Assembly: GCA_029265975.1 (NCBI GenBank)
Contig: JAJUGN010000018.1
Location: forward strand, 1-35,109
From: Clostridiales bacterium
GTDB taxonomy: Bacteria > Bacillota > Clostridia > Oscillospirales > Oscillospiraceae
Length of the DNA stretch: 35,109 nt
Direction: 5' to 3'
Both the position numbers and the translations under genes were made by a program. The notes below the pieces were generated by a model. That model saw only the letters and a program-made list of their open reading frames with translations, did no database searches and was not told the DNA's origin. Below, in pieces: positions 8,296 through 14,040 of this stretch (position 1 is its first letter; every line of letters starts with the position of its first letter).

Positions 8296-9066
8296 CTAAA
8301 TCAGTATTTTTTCGACTAGCTCCCTTACCGCCTTTTTAATCGGCGAGTCCTCGTCGATTTCAACTATCGGCCTTCCCTCGCAGTCGAATTTGTAGACGGC
8401 GCCGTCCTGAGGCATTACGCCAAGAAGAGGAAGCCCCGTTTCCTCCGCGGCCTCCCTTGTTCCCTGGTCCATAATTCCGTCCGGCGCGCGGTTTACAACC
8501 AGGCCCATAATTTTCGGGTTTATCTTGAGCTCTCCGGCGAGCTCCGCTATCCTGGCCGCCGCCTGTATGCCCCTGCGCGAGCAGTCGCTCACAAGCAGAA
8601 GAACGTCGACGTGAGGCAAAACGCCGCGGCTTATATGCTCCATGCCCGCCTCGTTGTCAACGATAACATATTTATAGTTCTTCGCATGGCGGCCTATCTG
8701 GGTCTTGAGGACTCCGTTAACATAGCAGTAACAGCCCTCGCCCTGGGTCCTGCCCATAACGATCATGTCAAAGTCGTCCTCTTCGATCAGCGCCGAGTTG
8801 AATTTAAGCTCTGCGTATTCCGGCTTCGACATATTAGCCGGAATAGGGCTGACTTCCATAAGCTCGGCGTGCGCCAGCTCCTCGCGGATGGCTCCGAGCG
8901 TCACTTCAGCTTTCACGCCCAGAACCTCGTTGAGATTTGAATTGGCGTCCGCGTCCACGACAAGAAGCGGCGTTTTCCGCAGCTTTATGAGCCTGTCGAT
9001 AATAAGACCGCAGACGGTGGTCTTTCCGACCCCGCCTTTTCCCGCGACCGCAATGGTGTAGCTCAT
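8296..9066 (-). CDS. cooC: CooC/AcsF-type nickel-insertion ATPase
   Basis: This 256-residue MinD/SIMIBI-class P-loop ATPase helps insert nickel into CO dehydrogenase or acetyl-CoA synthase. The deviant Walker A motif KGGVGKTT spans residues 10-17, with VVDADANSN following at about 36-44. The diagnostic metal-binding CxC pair is present as C112-Y-C114, at the same numbers as in the structurally studied CooC1 of Carboxydothermus; in that family the two cysteines of a dimer bind the metal. The start codon overlaps the stop of cooT by one base (TGATG), so translation is coupled. With no CODH gene here, its client may be AcsB (the role proposed for AcsF) or a CODH encoded elsewhere. Confidence 0.93.
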   Translation of the reverse strand: MSYTIAVAGKGGVGKTTVCGLIIDRLIKLRKTPLLVVDADANSNLNEVLGVKAEVTLGAIREELAHAELMEVSPIPANMSKPEYAELKFNSALIEEDDFDMIVMGRTQGEGCYCYVNGVLKTQIGRHAKNYKYVIVDNEAGMEHISRGVLPHVDVLLLVSDCSRRGIQAAARIAELAGELKINPKIMGLVVNRAPDGIMDQGTREAAEETGLPLLGVMPQDGAVYKFDCEGRPIVEIDEDSPIKKAVRELVEKILI

Positions 9067-9263
9067 CAGGCAACCTCCGCTTTTTTCAGAATGACCGTTC
9101 CTCCGGAAAGCTCCGCCGAAACAATCCTTCCCTTATAGGTCGTCTCGACCCCCATAATGTCAGTAAGCCTTATGTCCTCGCCCTCGACTTCGATTTTTGT
9201 GATGTTACGGCAGAGAATGTTTTCGGCTTTCTTCGTTTCCTCATATACAGTTGCGAGACACAT
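9066..9263 (-). CDS. cooT: CooT-family nickel-binding protein
   Basis: This 65-residue protein starts MCLATVYE, the hallmark of CooT, in which Cys2 is the nickel-binding residue. The rest forms short beta strands (KIEVEGEDIRLTDIMG, TTYKGRIVSAELSGG), consistent with the small beta-barrel fold of the family and its usual size of about 60-66 residues. It sits directly between the His-rich gene and cooC. Its stop overlaps the cooC start by one base, and its own start has an AGGAGG site eight bases away. The role is likely nickel storage or delivery during maturation of the CODH/ACS nickel centres. Confidence 0.9.
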   Translation of the reverse strand: MCLATVYEETKKAENILCRNITKIEVEGEDIRLTDIMGVETTYKGRIVSAELSGGTVILKKAEVA

Positions 9264-9274
9264 GGACGATCCTC

Positions 9275-9601
9275 CTAGTCATTTATGCTTAAAAGCGCTT
9301 TTTCAAGCATTTCGTTGCCCTTCCTGTAATGAGATATGCTGAAATCAAGCATTTCGGCTTCGGCCGGAAGATCCATTTCCCTCAAACGGTCGGAAATTTC
9401 CTTAAGCTCCTCGGCATGGTGTTCGTTGTGCTCGAGCATATAGTTCAAAAGCGCCTTGACCTCGGCCTTTTCGCCGCCTTCGCCTGCGTGAACATGATGG
9501 TGGTCGTTCTCAAAACCGTGTTCGTGTGCGTGCTCGTGGGTGTGCACGCTGCCGTCCTCATGTCTATGGGTATGCGTGTGATGGTCGTGATAATTATGCA
9601 T
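9275..9601 (-). CDS. Histidine-rich, CooJ-like putative nickel-binding protein
   Basis: This 108-residue protein has 16 histidines in the first 38 residues, mostly as HxH and HH repeats, followed by a charged, helix-rich C-terminal part (about 45-108) with further HNEHHAEE histidines. The frame can be extended to a TTG at 9619, but the ATG at 9601 has a GGGGG Shine-Dalgarno seven to eight bases upstream and is preferred. Gene order with its neighbours (CooC, CooT, His-rich) recalls the cooCTJ nickel genes of Rhodospirillum rubrum, where CooJ has its His-rich stretch at the C-terminus; here it is at the N-terminus. A nickel reservoir or chaperone role is inferred from composition and context. 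No clear sequence homology to CooJ can be claimed by eye; zinc or cobalt binding is an alternative. Confidence 0.78.
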   Translation of the reverse strand: MHNYHDHHTHTHRHEDGSVHTHEHAHEHGFENDHHHVHAGEGGEKAEVKALLNYMLEHNEHHAEELKEISDRLREMDLPAEAEMLDFSISHYRKGNEMLEKALLSIND

Positions 9602-9624
9602 ATTCAATCCCCCTTTCAATTCGA

Positions 9625-11223
9625 TCAGAATTCCATTTTGTCCATAAATACGTCATTAAATTCCGGCATTCCGGCAAGCTCGAGGTATTCCGTGTTTTTG
9701 CCTATTTCCGAAGCCCTCATAAATTCCGCCTTGGAAAGCGCCGCCATTTTGGAGCCCTGCCCCGCCGCGTTGCCTATCGGCTTTATCCTGCTCTCAAGCT
9801 CCTTGGGAATAAGCCCGATAGCGCACGCGCTTTTCGGGGACATATAGTTGCCGAAGGCTCCCGCAAGCAGCACGCGCTCAATGTCTGAAACACCGACCCC
9901 CAGTTTCCTCATGAGAAGCTCTATGCCCGCGGAAATCGCCGCCTTTGCCAGCTGGACCTCTCTTATGTCCTTCTGGGTGATGCACACTTCATCCGTAAGC
10001 CAGAAAACCCTCTGCCCGTCCTTCTCGCCGATGTGCGAAGCGAGCCTTTTGAGCTTCTCGTCCTTGACGTCGGATGGGGATACCAGCCTTCCGCTCTCCT
10101 CTATAAGCCCGTTTACGACGAGCTCGGCGATTATGTCTATAAGTCCGGAGCCGCAGACGCCGACGGCCTTCGTGTTGCCGATTACGGAGATTTTGACGTC
10201 GCCTGAAGAAAAGTCTGCGTGGTCTATGGCGCCGTTCGTGCCCCTCATGCCGCTGCTTATCTTCGCTCCTTCAAAGGCGGGTCCGGCAGCCGTCGAGCAA
10301 GCGCAGAGCCTATGCCTGTTTCCGACAACCATCTCTCCGTTCGTGCCTATATCTATTAAAAGAGTCATCTCTTCCTCTTTGTCTATGCCCGAAGAAAGGA
10401 TGGCGCCGACAGTGTCCGCACCGACAAAGCCCGATATATTTGGCAGGACCATCAGAACAGCGGATTCGTTTACGTTGAGGCCGTAGTGCTTTGCCTTCAG
10501 AAGCTCGGGCTTCACGGACGCCGCATGGTAGGGCGCAAGAACAAGGGTCTGCGTCGGTATCTCCAGGAAAAGATGGTGCATGCAGGTGTTTCCGACCACA
10601 GAAACCAGGAAAATCTGGTCTTTGTCTATCCCGGCCTCCGCCGAGGCTTCGTCGATAAGCTCGGAAAGCGCTTTTCTAATTGCGCGCGCAAGTATGCCGC
10701 TTCCGTTTTCTATCGCGTAATTGGCTCTGGCTATGACGTCGGCGCCGAACTGAGACTGGGGATTCAGCATGCTGGCGGTGGACAGCGTCGCGCCAGTCTC
10801 CGCGTCGAGCAGATAACCGACGACGGTGGTAGTGCCTATATCGAAAGCCATCGCGCAAAGAGTTTTGCCCTTTTCGCAGGTCCCGAGAGGGGGATGGTCG
10901 AAATACACCGTTCCCCTGTCGTCGCGGTTTATGACGGATCCGATCTTGAAGTCAGTTCCGACCGAATCCTCGAGTATCCTGTGGCCGCCCTTTTCCGGCA
11001 GCCTGACGGTAATGTCGCCCTTGATTTCAGTCTGGCAGGCAAGAACCTCCTCCATACCCTTATCCGTTACTATGTTCACCTTGCAGTTTCCGCAGTAGCC
11101 GTTGCCTCCGCAGGGCGAATCAATATATATCCCTGCGTCTATCGCCGCGCTGAAAATGGTGGCGCCGGGCAAAACCTCGTGAACCACACCGTCCGGCAAA
11201 AACGTAACCTTGTATTTTTCCAT
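9625..11223 (-). CDS. Second RACo-like ASKHA/[2Fe-2S] activator (short form)
   Basis: This 532-residue protein has an N-terminal [2Fe-2S] ferredoxin domain (C38, C44, C47, C63) joined almost directly to a DUF4445/ASKHA ATPase domain (FDIGTTTV at 127-134, LLIDIGTNGEMV, CSTAAGPAFEGA, and VLLAGAFGNYMSPKSA near the end). It is about 100 residues shorter than the RACo homologue at 875-2791 because the linker/middle region between ferredoxin and ATPase is nearly absent. Family members reductively reactivate Co(II) corrinoid proteins at the cost of ATP. Two such genes in one operon suggest different clients: one for CFeSP, the other perhaps for a methyltransferase corrinoid protein such as the one ending at 167. 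This division is inference. The start lies just after the DUF2284 stop with GAGGTGA as ribosome-binding site. Confidence 0.85.
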   Translation of the reverse strand: MEKYKVTFLPDGVVHEVLPGATIFSAAIDAGIYIDSPCGGNGYCGNCKVNIVTDKGMEEVLACQTEIKGDITVRLPEKGGHRILEDSVGTDFKIGSVINRDDRGTVYFDHPPLGTCEKGKTLCAMAFDIGTTTVVGYLLDAETGATLSTASMLNPQSQFGADVIARANYAIENGSGILARAIRKALSELIDEASAEAGIDKDQIFLVSVVGNTCMHHLFLEIPTQTLVLAPYHAASVKPELLKAKHYGLNVNESAVLMVLPNISGFVGADTVGAILSSGIDKEEEMTLLIDIGTNGEMVVGNRHRLCACSTAAGPAFEGAKISSGMRGTNGAIDHADFSSGDVKISVIGNTKAVGVCGSGLIDIIAELVVNGLIEESGRLVSPSDVKDEKLKRLASHIGEKDGQRVFWLTDEVCITQKDIREVQLAKAAISAGIELLMRKLGVGVSDIERVLLAGAFGNYMSPKSACAIGLIPKELESRIKPIGNAAGQGSKMAALSKAEFMRASEIGKNTEYLELAGMPEFNDVFMDKMEF

Positions 11224-11226
11224 ATT

Positions 11227-11760
11227 TCACCTCAGCAAATAACAGCCCACAAAGGTCTGAGTGTTTTTACCGTGATAATATTGCACATTGTTTTTCTTGC
11301 AAACATCGCTTACAAAAAGTCCGTACGCTTCCATTGAGGAAATCTGATATTTTGGAAATCTGCACGGATCCGGATAGGAGCAGGTTTCGCAGAGTCCGCA
11401 GGTGCCCGCTCCGAGAGGAAGCACGTCGTACTCCTCCGCAAGCTCTCCGGCAAGCTTTTTCACTGAAGCCGAATGCTTTTTCATAAGCTCCCTCGTAGTT
11501 TCAAAGTCGAATTCGTCCTCAAGCTCGCCGTAGGTCTGGACTATTATTCCCTGACTGTACTTTTTGATTTTTCCCCTGAGCTCGTCCAGCTCGCCGCAAG
11601 CCGGCGGGCAGGACCAGCATTTGCCGTACATGCCGCATTTGTTCTCTTCGCAATTTGCCCGGATATCCTCCCGAAGCTCCAGCGTAGCCACATCGAGAGG
11701 CGCCGCGTCTGTAAAACCCGCGTTTAAGGCCTTCTCAATTATCTTTCCCAAATCCGCCAT
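11227..11760 (-). CDS. DUF2284 cysteine-rich putative metal-binding protein
   Basis: This 177-residue soluble protein has two cysteine clusters: C37, C42, C48, C51 and C55 (with the motif CWSCPPACG), and C121, C124, C127 and C133 in a ferredoxin-like CGLCETCSYPDPC arrangement. This pattern is the DUF2284 family, annotated as predicted metal-binding; the spacing suggests one or two iron-sulfur clusters. It is the first gene of the acs operon, with an AGGG site before the ATG at 11760, and the following RACo-like gene begins three bases after its stop. A role as electron donor to the adjacent RACo-like ferredoxin domain is possible but only inferred from position. The family function is unknown. 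Confidence 0.85.
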   Translation of the reverse strand: MADLGKIIEKALNAGFTDAAPLDVATLELREDIRANCEENKCGMYGKCWSCPPACGELDELRGKIKKYSQGIIVQTYGELEDEFDFETTRELMKKHSASVKKLAGELAEEYDVLPLGAGTCGLCETCSYPDPCRFPKYQISSMEAYGLFVSDVCKKNNVQYYHGKNTQTFVGCYLLR

Positions 11761-11795
11761 TTTTCCCTCCGAGCCATTAGGCCCATTTTTTTATT

Positions 11796-11824
11796 ATTTT
11801 ACACTCAAAAAGCCGCATTGTCAT
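11796..11824 (-). promoter_or_regulatory. Candidate proximal promoter of the acs operon
   Basis: On the minus strand ATGACA (11824-11819), a 17-base spacer and TAAAAT (11801-11796) form a sigma-A-like promoter about 36 bases upstream of the DUF2284 start. Each hexamer matches five of six consensus positions. A second candidate lies further upstream; which is used cannot be told from sequence. Confidence 0.5.
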
Positions 11825-11867
11825 TGATTTTTGCAACAAAAACCGCCGTTTGGGCAAGGTTGATAAT

Positions 11868-11896
11868 ATTTTACTATAAATGCGAAAATTAATCAA
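11868..11896 (-). promoter_or_regulatory. Candidate distal promoter of the acs operon
   Basis: On the minus strand TTGATT (11896-11891), a 17-base spacer and TAAAAT (11873-11868) form a sigma-A-type promoter that would give a leader of about 100 bases before the DUF2284 gene. The same hexamers and spacing recur before rpsT. Its -35 is 22 bases from the -35 of the divergent tRNA promoter. No cobalamin or other riboswitch was recognised in the leader. Confidence 0.55.
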
Positions 11897-11918
11897 TTAA
11901 ACGCAATCAAAATTTGTG

Positions 11919-11947
11919 TTGACAAGAGTATGCGCCTTAAGTATAAT
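11919..11947 (+). promoter_or_regulatory. Near-consensus sigma-A promoter of the tRNA cluster
   Basis: A full-consensus TTGACA (11919-11924), a 17-base spacer and a full-consensus TATAAT (11942-11947) lie 14 bases upstream of the tRNA-Met gene. This is the strongest promoter seen in the window and suits a stable-RNA operon. Confidence 0.92.
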
Positions 11948-11961
11948 AATTTCTGCGACTT

Positions 11962-12038
11962 GGCGGCATAGCTCAGTTGGCTAGAGCACTCGGTTCATAC
12001 CCGTGGTGTCACTGGTTCAAATCCAGTTGCCGCTACCA
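11962..12038 (+). tRNA. tRNA-Met (CAT), elongator type
   Basis: This 77-base cloverleaf has acceptor stem GGCGGCA / TGCCGCT, D-arm GCTC/GAGC, anticodon loop TTCATAC (anticodon CAT), T-arm ACTGG/CCAGT with TTCAAAT loop, and an encoded CCA end. The first pair is G-U and the anticodon stem lacks the three G-C pairs of initiators, so an elongator is preferred. A lysidine-modified tRNA-Ile(CAT) is less likely. There is one T-T mismatch in the anticodon stem. The first base follows the promoter closely. Confidence 0.93.
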
Positions 12039-12071
12039 AGGGGGCAGGTTCGTCCTGTCCCCAAAAATTAC

Positions 12072-12146
12072 GGCGCGTTGGTCAAGCGGTTAAGACACCG
12101 CCCTTTCACGGCGGTAACACGGGTTCGAGTCCCGTACGCGTCACCA
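12072..12146 (+). tRNA. tRNA-Glu (TTC)
   Basis: This 75-base tRNA has acceptor stem GGCGCGT / ACGCGTC, anticodon stem CCGCC/GGCGG with loop CTTTCAC (anticodon TTC), a T-arm with GTTCGAG, and an encoded CCA. It is the second gene of the tRNA operon. The 33-base spacer to tRNA-Met contains a GGGGCAGG/CCTGTCCCC hairpin without a U-run, a possible processing element. Confidence 0.95.
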
Positions 12147-12185
12147 GATCGGGACGTCCTTTTTCTCCGGGCGTCCTTTCTCGCC

Positions 12186-12262
12186 GGAGGCTTAGCTCAG
12201 CTGGTCAGAGCGCCTGCTTCACACGCAGGAGGTCGTTGGTTCGAGCCCAATAGTCTCCACCA
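12186..12262 (+). tRNA. tRNA-Val (CAC)
   Basis: This 77-base tRNA has acceptor stem GGAGGCT / AGTCTCC, anticodon stem CCTGC/GCAGG with loop TTCACAC (anticodon CAC, reading GTG), T-stem GTTGG/CCAAT and an encoded CCA. It is the third and last gene of the cluster, followed 30 bases later by an intrinsic terminator. The spacer to tRNA-Glu holds an imperfect tandem duplication. Confidence 0.95.
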
Positions 12263-12291
12263 AAAATGGTCCCCACCGCACGGGGTTGAAA

Positions 12292-12333
12292 GTGCCCGGA
12301 ATTGCTTGAAATATCAGCATTTCCGGGCTTTTT
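12292..12333 (+). terminator. Intrinsic terminator of the tRNA operon
   Basis: GCCCGGAA (12294-12301) pairs with TTCCGGGC (12321-12328), extended inward by a few further pairs, and is followed by CTTTTTCTTTT. It ends the tRNA-Met-Glu-Val transcript. Confidence 0.85.
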
Positions 12334-12608
12334 CTTTTATATCAACCTACCGTTTTGTCGAGCACATTAAGGCATATTTGAGCATGATTTTACGTTAATT
12401 TGTTGTCAAAATCGTGTCAAAATATCTAGCTATGTTAATGTTACTTTGCACATACTTAAACAATAAAATTTGTGCATTTATTATCAACGTCTTTTTCCCC
12501 GCAAACCGAGGCAGGGGCTTTTATTTTTCCAATATCTGTGATACAATTACAGATTATATGGAATTGTTCTCGGCGCGCTCTCCAATTAAAATGATTCGGA
12601 GGTTCAAA
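12334..12608. other. AT-rich spacer between the tRNA operon and the hypothetical gene
   Basis: No convincing gene is seen in these 275 bases. The downstream frame stays open to 12414, but that upstream part has no ribosome-binding site at its start and codes for an unlikely Leu/Cys-rich stretch. A TGATACAAT at 12539-12547 resembles an extended -10 element and lies within an imperfect palindrome (CTGT...ACAG); no good -35 accompanies it. It may hold the promoter for the gene at 12609. Confidence 0.4.
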
Positions 12609-13217
12609 ATGATAACTTTTGAAAGCATGATGTCTATCGAAAAAGACCGGCTGCATGAGGCGGCAGGCAGCTTAAGCGGCGAGGATCTTGCTCAGCTCGC
12701 GGAGTGGCTCTCTTTGAAAGAGGATAATCTGCGGTATCAGGCTTTTCTTCTGCTTCAGCACAGAGCCTCGCAATCCGCCGATGTTTTTCCGTTCTGGGAT
12801 GCGTTCCGCAGCAAGCTTAAAAGCGACAATTCCTATCAGCGGAGCATCGGCGCCATGCTTATCGCAGAGAACGCAAAGTGGGATTCCTGCGGCAGGACGG
12901 AAGAAACGCTGAGCGATTTCCTCGCTCAGCTTAACGACGAAAAGCCTATTACAGTCCGCCAGACCATCCAGTCCCTCGGCAAAATAGCCGCCGCCAAGCC
13001 TGAGCTGGGCGGAATAATCTCGGAAGCCCTTATGAAAATCGACATTACTGCGCTCCGAGAAACAATGCGAAAGCCTATCCTGCTCGACATACTCTATGTA
13101 TTGCTTGAAATCCGGAAAACCGAAAAAAGCGGGGATATCGAAGGTTATATTCTCGGCGCGCTCTCGGGAGAGATACTGGATAAGAAGGCCAAAAAACAGA
13201 TAGAGGCGATTTTGTGA
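12609..13217 (+). CDS. Hypothetical protein, helix-rich, HEAT-like
   Basis: This 202-residue protein starts at the ATG at 12609, chosen because GGAGG (12598-12602) is six bases upstream; a longer reading from 12414 lacks such a site. The sequence is acidic and leucine/alanine-rich with repeating amphipathic helices (for example LAQLAEWLSLKEDNLRYQAFLLLQHRA, split over helices, and VRQTIQSLGKIAAAKPELGGII), suggesting a HEAT- or ARM-like alpha-solenoid. No catalytic motif, signal peptide or membrane segment is seen, and I do not recognise a named family. It stands alone between terminators, so it is probably monocistronic. A scaffold role is a guess from fold only. Confidence 0.75.
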   Translation: MITFESMMSIEKDRLHEAAGSLSGEDLAQLAEWLSLKEDNLRYQAFLLLQHRASQSADVFPFWDAFRSKLKSDNSYQRSIGAMLIAENAKWDSCGRTEETLSDFLAQLNDEKPITVRQTIQSLGKIAAAKPELGGIISEALMKIDITALRETMRKPILLDILYVLLEIRKTEKSGDIEGYILGALSGEILDKKAKKQIEAIL

Positions 13218-13234
13218 AGTCTTTTCTCATCCAT

Positions 13235-13267
13235 AGACTGGCATTGATGGAAATGCCAGTCTTTTTT
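13235..13267 (+). terminator. Intrinsic terminator after the hypothetical gene
   Basis: A perfect 11-bp stem AGACTGGCATT / AATGCCAGTCT (13235-13245, 13252-13262) with a 6-base loop is followed by a T-run. It is a strong rho-independent terminator 17 bases after the stop codon. Confidence 0.93.
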
Positions 13268-13352
13268 GTTTATAAGTTTGCTTTTTTATTGTTAAAAACA
13301 TGTCTGTATTCGCATTATTCACAAATATTTCTTTATTTTTTTCTCGGTTTAT

Positions 13353-13360
13353 GTTATAGT
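13353..13360 (+). promoter_or_regulatory. Candidate extended -10 promoter element of hpf
   Basis: TGTTATAGT contains an extended -10 (TG at 13352-13353, TATAGT at 13355-13360). The -35 region is only T-rich, with no good match. Transcription would begin near 13367, in the 5' arm of the leader hairpin described separately. Confidence 0.4.
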
Positions 13361-13422
13361 TTAAGAAAGGCGGAGGCTATCCGCCCCCGCCTTTCCTTAA
13401 AATACAGCGGCGGAAAAACCGC
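13361..13422 (+). other. Structured 5' leader of hpf with alternative hairpins
   Basis: Bases 13361-13373 (ending AAAGGCGG) can pair with 13387-13400 (CCGCCTTT and flanks) in a 13-bp stem with one bulged C. Alternatively GGCGGA (13369-13374) pairs with TCCGCC (13380-13385). A third hairpin, GCGG / CCGC (13410-13413, 13419-13422), directly precedes the AAAAGGAG ribosome-binding site. The first two are mutually exclusive. Confidence 0.5.
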
Positions 13423-13438
13423 AAAAGGAGAGTGCGCC

Positions 13439-13969
13439 ATGAAGTTCGTTTTTACGGAAAAAAGGGCTCAAGTCAAGGATGATCTGCAGCCTTACGCGGA
13501 AAAAAAGATCGGAAAGCTTGACCGCTTTTTCAAAGGAGAGTCTGACGCGTTCGTAACCTTCAGCACAATACGCGGAAGGGACACGGCGGAGGTGACGATA
13601 CGCAACAACGGGATGATTTACCGGGCGACCGAAACTACCGGCGATATGTATGCATCCGTTGACTCTGCGGTGGCCACGATCGAGCAGCAGATCCGCAAAA
13701 ACAAATCAAGGCTTGAAAAGAGGCTGAGAGACGGCGTAATTGACAAGGAATTCAGGCAGACTGCCGAAACGGACGAGGACGAAGCCTTCGATATTATCCG
13801 CGTAAAGCGGTTCGCCATAAAGCCCATGACGGCGGAAGAAGCCATTTTGCAGATGAATCTTCTCGGACACGAATTCTTTGTGTTCAGAAACCATGACAAC
13901 AACGCGGCGTTCTCCGTCGTTTACCGAAGGAAGGGCGGAGGCTACGGTCTCATCGAAAGCGACAACTGA
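13439..13969 (+). CDS. hpf: Long-form ribosome hibernation promoting factor
   Basis: This 176-residue protein binds the 30S subunit and dimerises ribosomes into inactive 100S particles in stationary phase or stress. Residues 1 to about 105 are the RaiA/YfiA-type ribosome-binding domain (MKFVFTEKRAQVKDDL..Y..KKIGKLDRFFK). A charged linker leads to the C-terminal dimerisation domain at about 120-176 (IIRVKRFAIKPMTAEEAILQ, HEFFVFRNHD, YRRKGGGYGLIE), which defines the long form of Firmicutes. The ATG at 13439 is chosen because AAAGGAG lies eight to nine bases upstream and the family begins there; the frame runs further upstream through the leader without support. It is monocistronic, between its own leader and terminator. 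Confidence 0.95.
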   Translation: MKFVFTEKRAQVKDDLQPYAEKKIGKLDRFFKGESDAFVTFSTIRGRDTAEVTIRNNGMIYRATETTGDMYASVDSAVATIEQQIRKNKSRLEKRLRDGVIDKEFRQTAETDEDEAFDIIRVKRFAIKPMTAEEAILQMNLLGHEFFVFRNHDNNAAFSVVYRRKGGGYGLIESDN

Positions 13970-13981
13970 CATTTAATAGCG

Positions 13982-14015
13982 CCAAGGGCGGGGCAAACCC
14001 CGCCCTTGGGTTTTT
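13982..14015 (+). terminator. Intrinsic terminator of hpf
   Basis: A perfect 12-bp GC-rich stem CCAAGGGCGGGG / CCCCGCCCTTGG (13982-13993, 13998-14009) with a CAAA loop is followed by GTTTTT. It lies 12 bases after the hpf stop, between the convergent hpf (+) and thpR (-); the U-run exists only on the plus strand. Confidence 0.93.
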
Positions 14016-14040
14016 AACGCCGCAAACAGCCCTGCCCGCA

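Noticed and set aside
11761-11961. Cobalamin riboswitch before the acs operon
   Set aside because: The leader is only about 100 bases or less, and no B12-box-like or other conserved riboswitch elements were seen.
12039-12063. Terminator between tRNA-Met and tRNA-Glu
   Set aside because: The hairpin has no U-run on the plus strand (AAAA follows), and the tRNAs clearly share one upstream promoter; a processing element is more likely.
12414-12608. Upstream extension of the hypothetical gene to 12414
   Set aside because: No Shine-Dalgarno at that start, atypical Leu/Cys/Phe-rich coding, whereas 12609 has GGAGG at good spacing.
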